A stretch of 64,000 nt of DNA from Epiperipatus broadwayi (GCA_028023455.1 JAQFVV010012405.1:7215334-7279333); one strand, 5' to 3'; numbered from the stretch's first letter, positions 25,380 through 36,964 are shown. Made by a program: numbers and translations. The notes: generated by a model from the sequence alone, not told the origin.

Positions 25380-25560
25380 TTAGTTTAGTCTAATTAGAAT
25401 TTAAGTTTATAGTCAGACAGTACTACACTAATGGTACTAAGTGGCCAGATCATTGATGATGATCAGCATGTGTTGATGTCCCAACATTGTTTTTCTGTTT
25501 GTATATTCTAATGAATGTGCACTTAAGTTGGTGCATCCAAATTATGTTTAAATAAATGAC
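25380..25560 (+). repeat. dispersed repeat, family F, plus copy
   Basis: Matches the reverse complement of 19555-19760 over about 150 bases (GTGGCCAGATCATTG, GATGATGATCAG, TCCCAACATTG, GCACTTAAGTTGGTGCAT). The function is unknown. Confidence 0.65.
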
Positions 25561-25649
25561 CCAAGATGGACTGTTGATTTACTGTATTGATATATATTGA
25601 TGGATCATTCATGATGATTAATGGTTATTTCTTTTTAATATATTACTAG

Positions 25650-25900
25650 TACATAAACAGTCAAAATAAAAGTCGTAGATCACATGACCCTATCTCTTAA
25701 GCTTGTAAGTTATAAACAATGAGGATTGCCAATTCCTCTACAAGCTTTGTGATAAATGCCTAGCCAGAGCCAGCACTTAAAATATCTCTGTCAGGAACCC
25801 CTCCCCAAACCCCTGACCATGGTTTCATGCTTTGGCACTCCTCAGAGAGGTGTCAGGGTACTTATTTATAATGCTGGTTGATTTATAGTTACTTTTAGTT
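25650..25900 (-). mobile_element. hairpin family B copy
   Basis: Starts with AAACAGTCAAAATAAAAG and AGATCACATGACCCTATC, the reverse complement of the 3' end of the element at 60463-60544. It continues through TCCCCAAACCCC, CCATGGTTTCATGC and CTCCTCAGAGAGG. The layout parallels family A (an outer CACATGA box, then a CATGGTTTC/TCAG block) with different sequence. The right limit is unclear. Confidence 0.55.
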
Positions 25901-27355
25901 ACTCTAAGGAGTTAACTGGGTTGATCTCTCAATGATCTCTCTCAGAGAATTTTCATGCTCTTTTATGTAATATATAACATTTCTTATATATATATTTTGA
26001 TATTAATATTCTTTAATATCTGGAATATCTTACTTTAATATATTATATATTTTATTAAACTTCAATTATTTTGATGACTTTCCTTCATCCCAAGTTCACT
26101 CCTATACTCCATCCTATTACAATATATATTCAAATAAACAATCACATATATTTAATTACGATATATGTAAAAGAATTCATTCATATTCTATAAGATAAAT
26201 ATGTCTAGAATTGTTAGAAGTCATTATTAGTATTTTTTACTGCTAAATATTCATAAAACACCATAATTATATATAAGCAAATTTGCATATAGGTATATGT
26301 ATCATATCCATCAATTATTGCCAGTACCATTTCAAATTTGATTTAGGGAGATGTCTTATAATTAATTATTCAATAATGTTAGATTACTTGTTAATCATGT
26401 ACATTTTCACACCTTCCATATCTTGAACCCTTGTTGAGCATTATGGGAAAACCAAATTGGCAAACATGATCAGTGGTAATAGCTAGCTCACCTATATCTA
26501 CATGTTCTTGTATTGTAGAGCGTCTTGGCTGATTTTCCATGGTTGCATATTGTATTTACAGACATGTTTAATGTAGTTCTTGGAAACAAAATATTTGAAT
26601 ACTGTTAACAAAGAAAAAGCTTATAGACAATTTTTTAAATAAAGAATTTATAAGCATATTTCAGCAAAGTACACATTCAGTTTACAAACAATACTATGAA
26701 TATCAAAACAATTTGTAGTAATGACTTTCTCCTCTAATTAGATTTTGACTATTCATCTTTTTATAGAATGTTTAAAGGACTATCACTAGACTTTTCTCTT
26801 TCAGAGAGAATTACCTCAAAATATCAAATAAATATTTAATTAGAATAATTTTTTTTTCGCGTTATTGTTTCATTGCAAACAACAAATATAATGTCGTTTA
26901 CACAATTTTTTCCAAAATATTCTATATAATAATTAATTTAGATCACACATTTTTAAATTGCAACTGTTAAAAAAATATTACTTCTATTAGTGAGCAATTA
27001 CATCCAAATATTTAGACTTATCAAACAAACATTTTTTTTTTAAATATCAAACCGAGAGTAACTCTCTCAAAGTACAAATGAGGTTGATGGTGGTCCTTAA
27101 TTTAGTAGCATCATTAAAAGTGATGTATTAGTACTGCATAAAGATACAAAGTAACTGCAATATGTTTTTTTAGTTATAATTTCTCGATAGCTATACCTTA
27201 AGAACTTCTAAGAGTGTTTGTGTCGTAGGTATTTTCCTTAATCCAGATTACATAATTTAAATACTTTAAATATTTATGAATTGATTCTATTCTTGATTCT
27301 TTGTTTGACATAGTTATTTATTCTTATCCTAAGGGAGTATTGTTTACTTCTCTTA

Positions 27356-27357
<2 letters not shown>
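25901..27357. other. AT-rich non-coding stretch
   Basis: No supported feature is seen. Many TATATA tracts and poly-T runs are present. Confidence 0.5.

Positions 27358-27405
<48 letters not shown>
27358..27405. repeat. (TA)n microsatellite
   Basis: An uninterrupted TA repeat of about 24 units. It is followed immediately by CTGGGGAGGG and CCCTCTCCCAG, a small GC-rich hairpin at 27405-27433. Confidence 0.9.
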
Positions 27406-27667
27406 TGGGGAGGGAGTGCTACCCTCTCCCAGACCAGAGCAAGTTTAATGTTAAATAAATAATTATCAATAGTTTTTTTGTGAGTTCAAAATTTTTATTT
27501 TATCCAAACTTAATTATCAAATCATGTATATCACAATCTTTTACAAGAGTTACCAATAATGTTTATAATAAAATATTGTTTGTCTATGAGGAGAAATACA
27601 AATTCTATTTTTCCAGCATTAAATAAGTCTGCTTTAATTGTTTCATAAAATGCAACTTTATTATATA

Positions 27668-27861
27668 CACAGAGGGAAAACACTTCTTACAGTAGCACTA
27701 CTCAATGCAAGCCAGAGTAATCAATGGATTCAGGAAGTTTGTGCATTCATTGATTACCCTGGCTTGCACTGAGTAGCACTACTATATATGGACAGTTTTG
27801 CCTCTGTGTAAACAGCTTGTATGGGCGTAAAGAATGGTGATCATATGATGTTCAGTGATTT
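27668..27861 (+). mobile_element. hairpin family A copy abutting the RTE 3' end
   Basis: Contains AGTAATCAATGGATTC and CATTGATTACCCTGG as close inverted arms, so the central part is deleted. It keeps the outer end GTGATCATATGATGTTCAGTG at the right and is cut on the left at ACACAGAGGG. It touches the ATC repeat tail of the minus-strand RTE, so the two elements lie tail to tail. No clear duplication was found. Confidence 0.75.
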
Positions 27862-29463
27862 ACTGTCATCATCATCATCATCATCAACCATTATCAATCC
27901 ACTGCAGGATGAAGTCTCTCCAAGTTTAATCCATCTTCTCCGATCTTTAGCTTCTCTTCTCCACAACACCCCTGCACATTTTCTTATTTCATCCATCCAT
28001 CTCACATGTGGTCTCTTTCTGGGTCTTTTACAATCTCTTGGAATCCAGTTTAAAATTTCAATTGTCCATCTATTATCATCTCTTCTAGCAATATGTCCAG
28101 CCCAACTCCATTTCAATCTTTTAATTTTTTCAATAAGGTCAGTAACACCTGTTTGTTGTCTTACCCATACATTGCGTTTTCGATCTCTTCTTGTTACTCC
28201 CAACATACATCTCTCCATACTCCTTTGAGTGGTCTGAAGTCTCTGTATTGCTCTTCTATTAAGTGTCCAAGTCTCAGATCCATAAGTAAGAACTGGTAAA
28301 ACACATTTGTTAAAAACCATCCTTTTCAAACACATAGGCATATTTCCTTTTAGTATCAAGTTATTTCTACCAAAAGCACTCCAACCAAGTTTAATTCTAT
28401 GATTAATTTCCTCCATTATGTTTCCATCTGTATTAATAATCTGACCAAGGTATTTGTAACTGTTAACTTCTTCTAATTCTTCATAATCAATCTTTATTTT
28501 CATATTTTGAGCAAATCGATTAAACATTACTTTAGTCTTTTTAACATTTATCTTTAGTCCTACTTTTTTACTTTCATCTGATAACTCCTGCAACATTTCC
28601 TGCAGCTCTGAAGCATTATTTGCAAAAACAACTACATCATCTGCGAAATCTAAATGACTTAAATACTCTCCATTTACTTTCACTCCTTTAGTTTCCCATT
28701 TTAATCCACAAAATACTTTTTGCAGCACTGCTGTAAAGAGTTTTGGAGATATGGAGTCACCTTGTCTTACACCTTTCTCAATGTTGATTTTTCCAGTATC
28801 ATTATGTAATCTAATTGTTGCTGTTGCATTTTTATAAATATTCTTTAAAATATGACAATATCCTGGATCTATACCTTGATGATCTAATGCTTTAATCACT
28901 GAAGAAATGTGTATAGAATCGAATGCCTTTTCATAATCTACAAATCCAAAACATAACGACAACTCATATTCATTTGTCCTTTCTATGACTTCTCTCAATA
29001 CCTGGATATGATCTATTGTACTAAAATCACTTTTAAATCCAGCTTGTTCTCTTGGTTGGTGGAAATCCAAAGTTCTCTGTAGACGAGTTGTAATTATCTT
29101 GGTAAAAATTTTATATAAAACTGATAAAAGGCTGATAGGTCTGTAATTTCTAATATCTTCTTTATCACCTTTTTTAAATATTAATATTATTACTGCATTC
29201 TTCCAATCTTCCGGTACATCTTTATCATTTAGACATTTGGTATATAACTTTGCTAAAATTGTTTCTATTTCTTCACCTGCTTCTTTTAATATATCAATTA
29301 TAATTCCATCATTTCCTGGAGCCTTTCCATTCTTCATACATTTAATTGCATGTCTCACTTCTTCATTTAAAATTCTGGGCAATTCGGAAGATGTAATAGA
29401 TATAGGAGGTACTTGTTCTTTATTACTATATAATTCTTGATAAAAATCTTCTACCAATTTCAT
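27841..29463 (-). pseudogene. RTE LINE reverse transcriptase region
   Basis: A 540-codon frame encoding the reverse transcriptase and C-terminal domain. Approximate positions: KAPGNDG 47-53, [18 protein letters not shown] 97-114, motif [11 protein letters not shown] 174-183 with its catalytic Asp, motif [14 protein letters not shown] 231-243, motif [12 protein letters not shown] 271-281 with both catalytic Asp residues. The thumb has YKYLGQIIN, and the C-terminal part has [38 protein letters not shown]. The enzyme would copy element RNA at a nicked target. The Met at 29461-29463 is not the natural start: the same frame continues upstream past a TGA at 29491-29493. The 3' ATC tail is translated as a run of Asp, and the frame stops inside the neighbouring hairpin. 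All catalytic residues are present. Confidence 0.93.
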
Positions 29464-29490
29464 GATGTCATCTCTCTTTTTAGTAATAAT

Positions 29491-29859
29491 TCAATCTTTT
29501 TTTCTTATTGCAGATATAAATTTCCTACCAATACCAAAATGTTGTTTAACATTTTTGAGACTTTTATTTTCTTCTACAGCTTTCCTTGCTATTTCACAGT
29601 TATACTTTCTTATATCATTTTCAACTCTTTTCCGTACCATTTTACAAAATTCGAGATATTCAATTCTTTTTAATACATCATTTTTGTATATCTTCATATT
29701 CCTTCTTTTCTTCATAAATTCTCTAGTCTCAGTAGAAATTTTATTAGTCAATTGCTGCTTTTTTCTACCAGCTATGTTTGTTGCAGTTTTTAAAAGTGTA
29801 TCAGTTATTTTCATATTAATTTCATTCAAATCTGAATCATGTTCAAAATCTCCTAACAC
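29491..29859 (-). pseudogene. RTE linker between endonuclease and reverse transcriptase
   Basis: A 122-codon frame, lysine- and arginine-rich, with HDSDLNEINMKITDTLLK and FGIGRKFISAIRKKD. It joins the endonuclease part through a frameshift near 29937-29941 and the reverse transcriptase through a single TGA at 29491-29493. No catalytic motif is expected here; the basic character would suit RNA or DNA binding. The same segment is the one duplicated at 2273-2427 and 3819-3984 in copy A. Confidence 0.8.
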
Positions 29860-29920
29860 TTGAAACCTATTTGTAAGTTCTAATTTAAATTCATTAGAAT
29901 GTTTCTGAAGATTAGGAATA

Positions 29921-30837
29921 TCAACTGTAAATATTGTTTTTCTTAATAATTTTTGTCTCTAGTTTTACATTAACACGTAACTTACACCTTACTAATCGAT
30001 GATCACTTCCTGTGTTAAATTTATTAAGAACATTACAATCTTGAAATATGTATTTTCTGTTAGTCAAAATATAATCCAATTCTGCTGTACCTTCATTTGG
30101 ATGCTTCCATGTCCATTTCCTTTTAACATTTTTCTCAAAAAATGAATTCATAATATAAAGTTTTTCTTTTTCTGCAAACTCCACAAGTCTATGTCCTCTC
30201 TCATTTCTATTACCATAACCAAAATTACCTACAGCAATTTCATCTTTCAATTGTATACCAATTTTAGCATTAAAGTCTCCCATAACAATTTTAAAATGTT
30301 GTTTACTCTGATCAAAAGCCTTTTGTACGTCCATATAAAAGTCTTCTACTACTTCATCACTATGAGAACTTGTTGGGGCATAAACCTGAATTATCTGCAT
30401 TTGGTATCTGCTATTAAGTTGTATAACTAATCTTGCCACTCTGTCCGATACATCATCAATCTCCACAATATTGTTCTTCCACTTTTTATTTATAATGAAT
30501 CCTACTCCACTTGTATTTCCAATATGTGTGCCTTTATAATAGAGTATATGTCCACTTTTTTAATCAATGTTTCTTCTCCTTTTCTTCTAACTTCACAAAG
30601 TCCAATAATGTCCCATTTAATATAAGACAGTTCTTCTTCTAATTCTTGCAATCTTCCTTCACTTGAAAGTGATCTGCAGTTGTAAGTACCTAAATAAAAA
30701 GTCATCATCAAATGGCAGCCTGGGTCCGCAATCAGGGGATTCTTAGCACCCTCCGCCTTCGGCCACCAACCGCTGCCTTGGTTGGTGACTTTACAGCCTC
30801 CTGGGAATAAGGGCCATGCTTTATTTTTGTCTGTCAT
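29921..30837 (-). pseudogene. RTE LINE apurinic-type endonuclease region
   Basis: Two overlapping-register frames (30502-30837 and 29921-30466) form one endonuclease split by a frameshift at the T6 run 30556-30561. In order: GTYNCRSLSS with the conserved Asn, GLCEVRR with the catalytic Glu, VARLVIQL, IIQVYAPTSS, GDFNAKIG with the catalytic Asp and Asn, KWTWKHPNEG, AELDYIL, and TGSDHRLV with the catalytic Asp-His pair. In LINEs this domain nicks target DNA to prime reverse transcription. The frame leads through KTIFTVDIPNLQ-like sequence into the linker after a second frameshift at 29937-29941. All catalytic residues are visible despite the breaks. Confidence 0.9.
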
Positions 30838-31180
30838 AATTGTATATATGTATGGGAAAAATATTTATCATTTACACAAACATTCATTCTGCCTTATCAG
30901 GCACTGAGAAGAAAGACCATGGTGTTTCTTGATCTTAAACTCAGAGGTAAAAAGCCAATAAACTCACCACGCTGGCTAATGCGTGTTGGTGAGCAGCCCA
31001 TCCATGTTTGTATACTATATGAATAATCACATAGTAATAACAGCTGAAACGACAAGAACGTATGGAGTGGACATTAGGAATTTGCCCTGCTCGGTTCCTT
31101 TAAGGCCTCCAAGAGGAATCAAAGGGTCTCCTTTCAGTTAATAGCAAACTCCTTTCTGCAGCCGATTTACTGTATAGATA
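30838..31180 (-). promoter_or_regulatory. RTE 5' leader
   Basis: The untranslated stretch upstream of the endonuclease Met at 30835-30837. It is less AT-rich than the flanks. A diverged copy of its distal part is at 49880-50110, which shows that it belongs to the element. The internal promoter expected for LINEs would lie here, but I cannot point to specific boxes. The outer limit near 31180 is approximate. Confidence 0.6.
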
Positions 31181-31189
31181 GATATACCT

Positions 31190-32720
31190 TTGATTTTATG
31201 TATGATTCTGGTGCATTTTATTTTGTTCACTATTTATGAAAACAAAATCTTTTTATACATGAGATATGATATCTATAAATCAAATATTGCTGTATGCAAT
31301 TAAATAATTACACGCAAAAGTAATGATGTGTTTTATGTTGAAGATTCATAGAGCAAAGTATATATGTTTTTTAATCTATCAACTAAAACATAACTAGTTC
31401 ATATTTTTTTATTGACTGAGTAAGTCTGTACATAAATGTGGATTATTCACTTCTGATTAAGCAATAATTACATAATAATAATAATAATGCTTTTATCAAT
31501 TCTAAATGTCTGTCTTATAAAGCATGAACTTAGACTGTCACACATACATGGGTTATAGATATGAGTGTATAGATTTAGCATTTGACATCATTATTTGGAT
31601 CAAGTAATGTATTTGAGAAATATCTCTAATTTATATATAAAATTATATTCAATATATGTTACGTTATTTTGTAAATAAACTGATACTAAAATATAGGAAA
31701 TTATAATTTCAAAATAGGTATAACAAATAATATAACAAATAATCATGAATCCTTTATAGTACAAATAAAAATCCATAATAGTGAAGCTTCATATATATCT
31801 TTGTTGACATAAATGTATGGATTAAACATCCTAATTCAATTAAATATAAATACCATGTTAATGTTTCTATCCAGGGTTAGTTTAACATCAAAATTGCTTG
31901 TGATCTTGTTTAGTTATAAAACTGCTTAATGTCCAGAAAACTGATTGATAAATGAGTAATTGGGAGTAAAAAGATCTCTTTCATTGTTATATTTTATTCT
32001 TTTGATTTGACAAAGTTTAATAGTTTGTTACTTGATATCATTCCGTAGTTAAGAATTTATATGAAATTTAAATTAACACCATGCTTCATTGATTTGATCT
32101 TTGTTATTTTTTTGTCTTATTATTTCTTTTATGGTTAATTAAACAATTTATTTTGAGATGAAAATTTTAGGACTTTTTTATATATATAATTTTCAGTTTG
32201 CTTGCCAGCTATAATGGGTTTATGCTTTTGATTTCTTTTCTGAAAAGGAATAAATTTAAATTAATTGATAATAGATTGATTCACAGTTGTTATCTATTTT
32301 TATGGCAATATTTTTAACATTGTATCAACATTCTTATTTTTTAAGCTAATTAGTTATTAATAGCTAAATGTGTATTAATTATCTACCATTCACCTTTAAA
32401 AATAGGAAAAGAGGATAATTTTAATAAATTGTAATCAAATATTTGCTACCATTGAATTGTTTCAAGTAATTTATGACAGTTTATATAAAAGAGTGAGGAA
32501 TAATTCTTTAGAATCACTTGTTCATTTCCGAATGATTAATTTTAACTCATTTTAAGATATATCTCTATTCTATAAAAGCAAAATATATTATACTTAAACT
32601 ATTTGTTTATATATTTTAAAAACAATAACAATAGATCATGATACATTCTAAAACTGAATCCTCCCCCCTTTCAAGAAATTACAATTAAATACAATTGTAT
32701 TAAACTATCCCACAAATAAA
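31190..32720. other. AT-rich non-coding stretch
   Basis: Nothing supported is seen; only poly-T and TA-rich runs and an AATAAT tract near 31470. Confidence 0.5.
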
Positions 32721-32726
32721 TAATAT

Positions 32727-32907
32727 ATCCAAGTATTACACTAAGGCAAAACTCTTCATAGACTAGCACCACTCGTGTAAGCCATAATAATCAATGGATG
32801 CACAGAGTGGCGCTACTGTTGGAGAATTTTGTCTCTGTGTAAACAGTTTATGTAAGTATAAAAAATGGTGATCATGTGATTTTAAGTGGTTTAACATCCA
32901 AGTATTA
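32727..32907 (+). mobile_element. hairpin family A copy with 12-bp target duplication
   Basis: ATCCAAGTATTA lies at 32727-32738 and 32896-32907, bounding 157 bp. The left side is cut at CACTAAGGCAAAAC; the right side keeps GTGATCATGTGAT then AAGTGGTTTAAC. The middle of the hairpin is collapsed to ATAATCAATGGATGC plus a short partner GCACAGAGTGGCGC. Confidence 0.87.
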
Positions 32908-33404
32908 TTTGCTTTTATTCATTTAACATTCTTTGATATACATGGCAGGGCAATATGTTTTGTTATTCATTTACACACTATTAAAATTTTAATGTGAAGT
33001 ATGTTGATGTTTAGCATATACGTAAATATGTGTTTACATGAGGTATTGTGTGCATTTATTTATTTTGTATGTAAAGAGTGGAATGTCTTTTTCTCCCTTA
33101 GGTTTTCCAAATTGAATAATCCTCTTTAAATACCTGTAATTATAAAGCCTAAATTATTAGCATACAAAAAAATGAGCTTGTTTTCTGTCAGATAGTAATT
33201 TAGATAGCATTGCTGGTTAATTAAATATATTAAAGTGTCCTAATATTTGTTTACAATAATATTACAATATATAAACATGCTAACAGCTAACTGGTTATCC
33301 TATAGAAATCACATCACATAATCCACACACTTAAACAAATCAATAGAATATTGACAATTTGTTTCCAAAGTAACACTACAATTAGGTGGTCAATGAATTC
33401 TATC

Positions 33405-34036
33405 TATTTTCTAAGTGAATAAGCCAATAAACATTACATGATTACCACCTCTTATGCTTGTGTATAACTGTTGTTAAAACAGCCAAAACTCACTATATAT
33501 ATATATATATTGTGACACACAGCAAGCTAGAGTAATCAATGGATGCCAGAAGGCTTGTGCATAAAATCCCCATCTAGTGCCTACTTATCCAATATCCCCA
33601 GACTAGTTTCTAGCTTATGGCCTTTGTCAGTGAGGACCCTTGAATCTGAGAGCACTGCACCTAGATCTTAGGATCTAATGCAATCCTCCAGCAACTACCT
33701 TTTATATTCATTTAACTACAAAACTATGAGTCTTAAACTATCTTTGATTGAAAACATTAAGGTGTTTTCAATTTACGACTCATAGTTTTGTAGTTAAATG
33801 GAGATAAAAGGTGGTTGCTGGAGGGTTGCATTAGATCCTAAGATCTAGGTGCAGTGCTCTCAGATCCAAGGCTCCTCACTGACGAAGGCCATAAGCCAGA
33901 AATTAGTCTGGAGATATTGGATGAGTAGGCACTAGATGGGGATTTTATGCACAAGCCTTCTGGCATCCATTGATTACACTAGCTTGCTGTGTGTGGCAAT
34001 ATATATAGTGAGTTTTGCCTGTTTATTTTCTAAGTG
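33405..34036 (-). mobile_element. hairpin family A, most complete copy, 13-bp target duplication
   Basis: TATTTTCTAAGTG at 33405-33417 and 34024-34036 bounds a 606-bp insert. The arms run to a centre near 33755-33760: AAACTATGAGTC against GACTCATAGTTT, AAGATCTAGGTGCAG against its inverse, CTAGTGCCTAC against GTAGGCACTAG, AATCAATGGATGCC against GGCATCCATTGATT. The left outer end (CCAATAAACATTACATG) is kept; the right stops at TTTTGCCTGTT. There is no coding frame. RNA from it would form a long near-continuous duplex. Confidence 0.88.
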
Positions 34037-34039
34037 TAG

Positions 34040-34690
34040 TGTTATCTTTGATTTGTTTAAGGATCAGGACTCTTATATGATGTGTATATTCTACTAGCAG
34101 TTTTTTTAGTGATATATATATATATATTCTATCAGTTTGTATTTTTTTCTCAAAAAATTATTTGTATATTTATTTAATGTTTAATTTTATTTATTTATTT
34201 CTAGGATGTTCCTGTAACCACATTATGAAGTAATTTATTATGTTTGCCTACATATATGTAAATATCAAACTTTATATATATTTTTTCAACTTTATTATTT
34301 ATATTTAAAAAAAATAAAAATAAGGAATATACATATTTTTTAATGAAGGCAAGTAACTGCGCAAATGTTCCTGTTTTTTTATTATTATTATTGATAAGAC
34401 CATATTACGTAGAAGGCGCAGCTGGTTATATGTCACTTGTATTCACTAGAAGTTATATCTTTTTTAATTAATTTGTTGATCTAAGTATTGTTAGAGCATA
34501 CTACCCAGTGATGACATTGATAGGTGTCACTAGTGTACAATGAAGAATATAAGCTAAAGAGAAGACTCACTTAATAATCACTTTTGTATAGATTGCATAA
34601 GTATAATCAAATTTTTATATATTTAATATTTATTGTTATCAACAAATTATAAAATAATTTGACTTGAAGTTTTTTCAGCAGGTTTTAGCC
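34040..34690. other. AT-rich non-coding stretch
   Basis: No gene or element can be supported. Poly-A, poly-T and TA tracts only. Confidence 0.5.
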
Positions 34691-34694
34691 AACT

Positions 34695-34890
34695 TATTAG
34701 GTAGGCCAATAAACATCACATGACTACATTAGTTTGTGCATAACACATGTTATTAAAAAATCCAGGTGTTTTTGATTTGAACGTCTTCATTGATAAACAC
34801 TATAAATCAGATATTATTTTTGATGTGTGGATATAATTACACTAGTATCTAGTCCTCATTGATTACTCAAGTTTACAATAGATGGTTATG
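34695..34890 (-). repeat. diverged hairpin family A copy
   Basis: GGCCAATAAACATCACATGAC at the left matches the outer end, and CCTCATTGATTACTCAAG near 34855 matches an arm. The intervening sequence is heavily changed. A degraded older copy. Confidence 0.5.
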
Positions 34891-34989
34891 GATTAAGGTG
34901 AAGCAATATGTTCTTAAATTAATTAATTACTTATCGAGATTTGATTAAAGAGATTTGAACACAATTTTAAGTTCCCTTCAGCTATCCAC

Positions 34990-35850
34990 CCAATCTTAAA
35001 TAACTAATATACATGACCACATACATGTGAAAAAGATATATGATCTCCAATATACATATTTCAAGCTGAAACAGCACTCATCAGTTGGTCCAGATCATCA
35101 TCTCCCACATACACATATATAATCAGTATTCAGTTTATATTAAGATAGCAAATCTTCAAACTTTAATGAACAGGCTTCACTCTTCTCTATTCTCCAAATT
35201 TTCATCCATCCATATTGAAATCTGATGATGGAATGCTCAAAGGTTCTGTTGATGCTAATATTGTTGTCATACCCATGTTGACTTTAATTCAATCTGATCC
35301 TTCATATGTAGGACCTTAATATGTTCATTTAAATACATAGAAGAGGGGTGGACAGAATTCAGGCTGAATCTGTAATATTTAAATGTAAGTATATTGAAAT
35401 ATACTGAACATTAGATGTAATTAAAGGGGATCTGAACATATGACTGTCCTACATATGAGGGGTTAGATTGATTTAAAATCAATATGGATATAACAACAAT
35501 ACTGGCATCAACAAGGGCTTTGAGCATTCCTTTATCAGATTTTCAATAATATGGATAGCTCAAACGTTGGAGGGTGGAGAAGAGTGAAGCCTGTCCATTA
35601 AAGTTTGAAGATTTTCTATCTTAATATGAACTGAACAATGATTACATGTGTGAGGGAGATGGTGATCTGGACCAACTGATGAGTGAAGGTTCAGAATGAA
35701 ATATGTGTATTGGAGACCATTTATTAATTTCACATATATCTGATCATGGGTATCAATTATTTAAGATAGGGTGGATAGCTGAAAGGAGCTTGAAAGTCTG
35801 TGTTCAAATCCCCTTTAATTATATCTAGGGCTCAGTATATTTCAATGTAC
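34990..35850. mobile_element. fold-back element, family C, with box B-like ends
   Basis: Long inverted arms meet near 35340: CAAATCTTCAAACTTTAATG against CATTAAAGTTTGAAGATTT, CAGTTGGTCCAGATCATC against its inverse near 35660, and TTGTTGTCATACCC against its counterpart near 35490. The right end carries AAAGTCTGTGTTCAAATCCCC, a box B-like word. Relatives are at 56880-57310 and 59275-60310. No coding content. Confidence 0.7.
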
Positions 35851-36357
35851 TTGTATTTAAATATCATCTAGATATAATAGATTTTTTTTTTAAAAAATTA
35901 ACTTGGAGTGTATTTATAGTAATGAATACAAATATAAATAAGGTGCATTTTCAGTGATAATAAAATAAGATTGATATTAGAAAACTATGTGTTTATTCCT
36001 AGAATTGAAAGAAACCACTCAACAAAGAGTTTAGTATTTTATTACAGATCAGCTAACGAATATTCCCAAATTTTTATCTGATGTATAACAAAAAATGATG
36101 TATTTATTTATTCATAAAAAATAAATACAATGAATCTTTGACTTGTAATTTAGACATGTATCACTTTATTTCATCTACAATCTGCTTTTTTTGGATCCTG
36201 AATTAATAATGTAGAAATACATTATTTTATCATGGTTACATAGTTTTTCCATGTATCATTTTATTACATTTGTCATTGACATATTTTTCTACCACAATTT
36301 TGTTTACACTGATACTTTAAATAATTACAAATACCATTACTGTGTGTATATATATAA

Positions 36358-36597
36358 AATTCAAACAAATATATTTAATACAGTATTCAAAATTAAATAA
36401 TATATTCTTTACCAGAAGTACTTTCAATTGTTTCCCTGACAATCTTTATCAACTGTTAATACAAACGTACAAAAAAGTAAAAACTTGCATTACCCTCATT
36501 CAATCTATTCAAATTTCCCACAAACAATTGAAAGTACTTCTGGTAAAGAATATATTATTTAATTTTGAATACTGTATTAAATATATTTGTTTGAATT
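36358..36597. repeat. fold-back with perfect 73-bp arms
   Basis: 36358-36430 and 36525-36597 are exact reverse complements over 73 bases, separated by 94 bases. The inner arm edge is CAGAAGTACTTTCAATTG. The same word, with diverged arms, occurs in the fold-back at 37060-37650, so the two are related. The open frame of 90 codons across it is a by-product of the structure. Perfect arms imply either very recent formation or ongoing correction between arms. Confidence 0.9.
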
Positions 36598-36964
36598 ATT
36601 ATTATATGATTTAAAAATACAGACATTTAATGGTTGTAGTTATATATATATATATTGCTGTACTGGGAGGTATTTTCCATAATATCACCTGAGCAAGCAT
36701 CAATTTTTCATAAATAACAACTAAGACAAAACTTAAAAACTTAACAACTGTATTTATGTGTGTTGACAAAATGAAAATAATAATTAGTCCAAAAACACTT
36801 CTTTATGTTGCTAATATTGAATTACCAATATAAAAATTCAAAGGTAGTTTACTTATATTTTGACATTTTTTTGCCATTTTATGTGAATATAGGATTAATG
36901 ATGTATACATATATATCTATATTCATATATATAAACATTAAAAGCATAAAGCTAAACTAGTCGA

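Larger units (their letters stand above)
27863..31180 (-). mobile_element. RTE-clade LINE, best-preserved copy
   Basis: A 3.3-kb element with the order 5' leader, APE-type endonuclease, linker, reverse transcriptase and an ATC/GAT microsatellite tail, which is typical of the RTE clade (the proteins are often mis-annotated as craniofacial development protein 2-like). Three lesions break one long reading frame: a frameshift at the T6 run 30556-30561, another at the T5 run 29937-29941, and a TGA at 29491-29493. The element is therefore nearly intact and probably young, yet not autonomous as it stands. Other copies are at 1490-6020, 37663-38095, 38937-39290, 49880-50110, 62822-63705 and 63807-64000. 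Confidence 0.92.

Noticed and set aside
27358-27405. CRISPR-like or satellite array
   Set aside because: It is a plain TA microsatellite with no spacers; the organism is clearly eukaryotic.
27821-28228. Plus-strand open frame rich in serine
   Set aside because: It is the antisense of the RTE reverse transcriptase C terminus and its ATC tail.
36342-36614. 90-codon open frame on the plus strand
   Set aside because: It spans the perfect inverted repeat at 36358-36597; its length and symmetry come from that structure, and the peptide has no domain.
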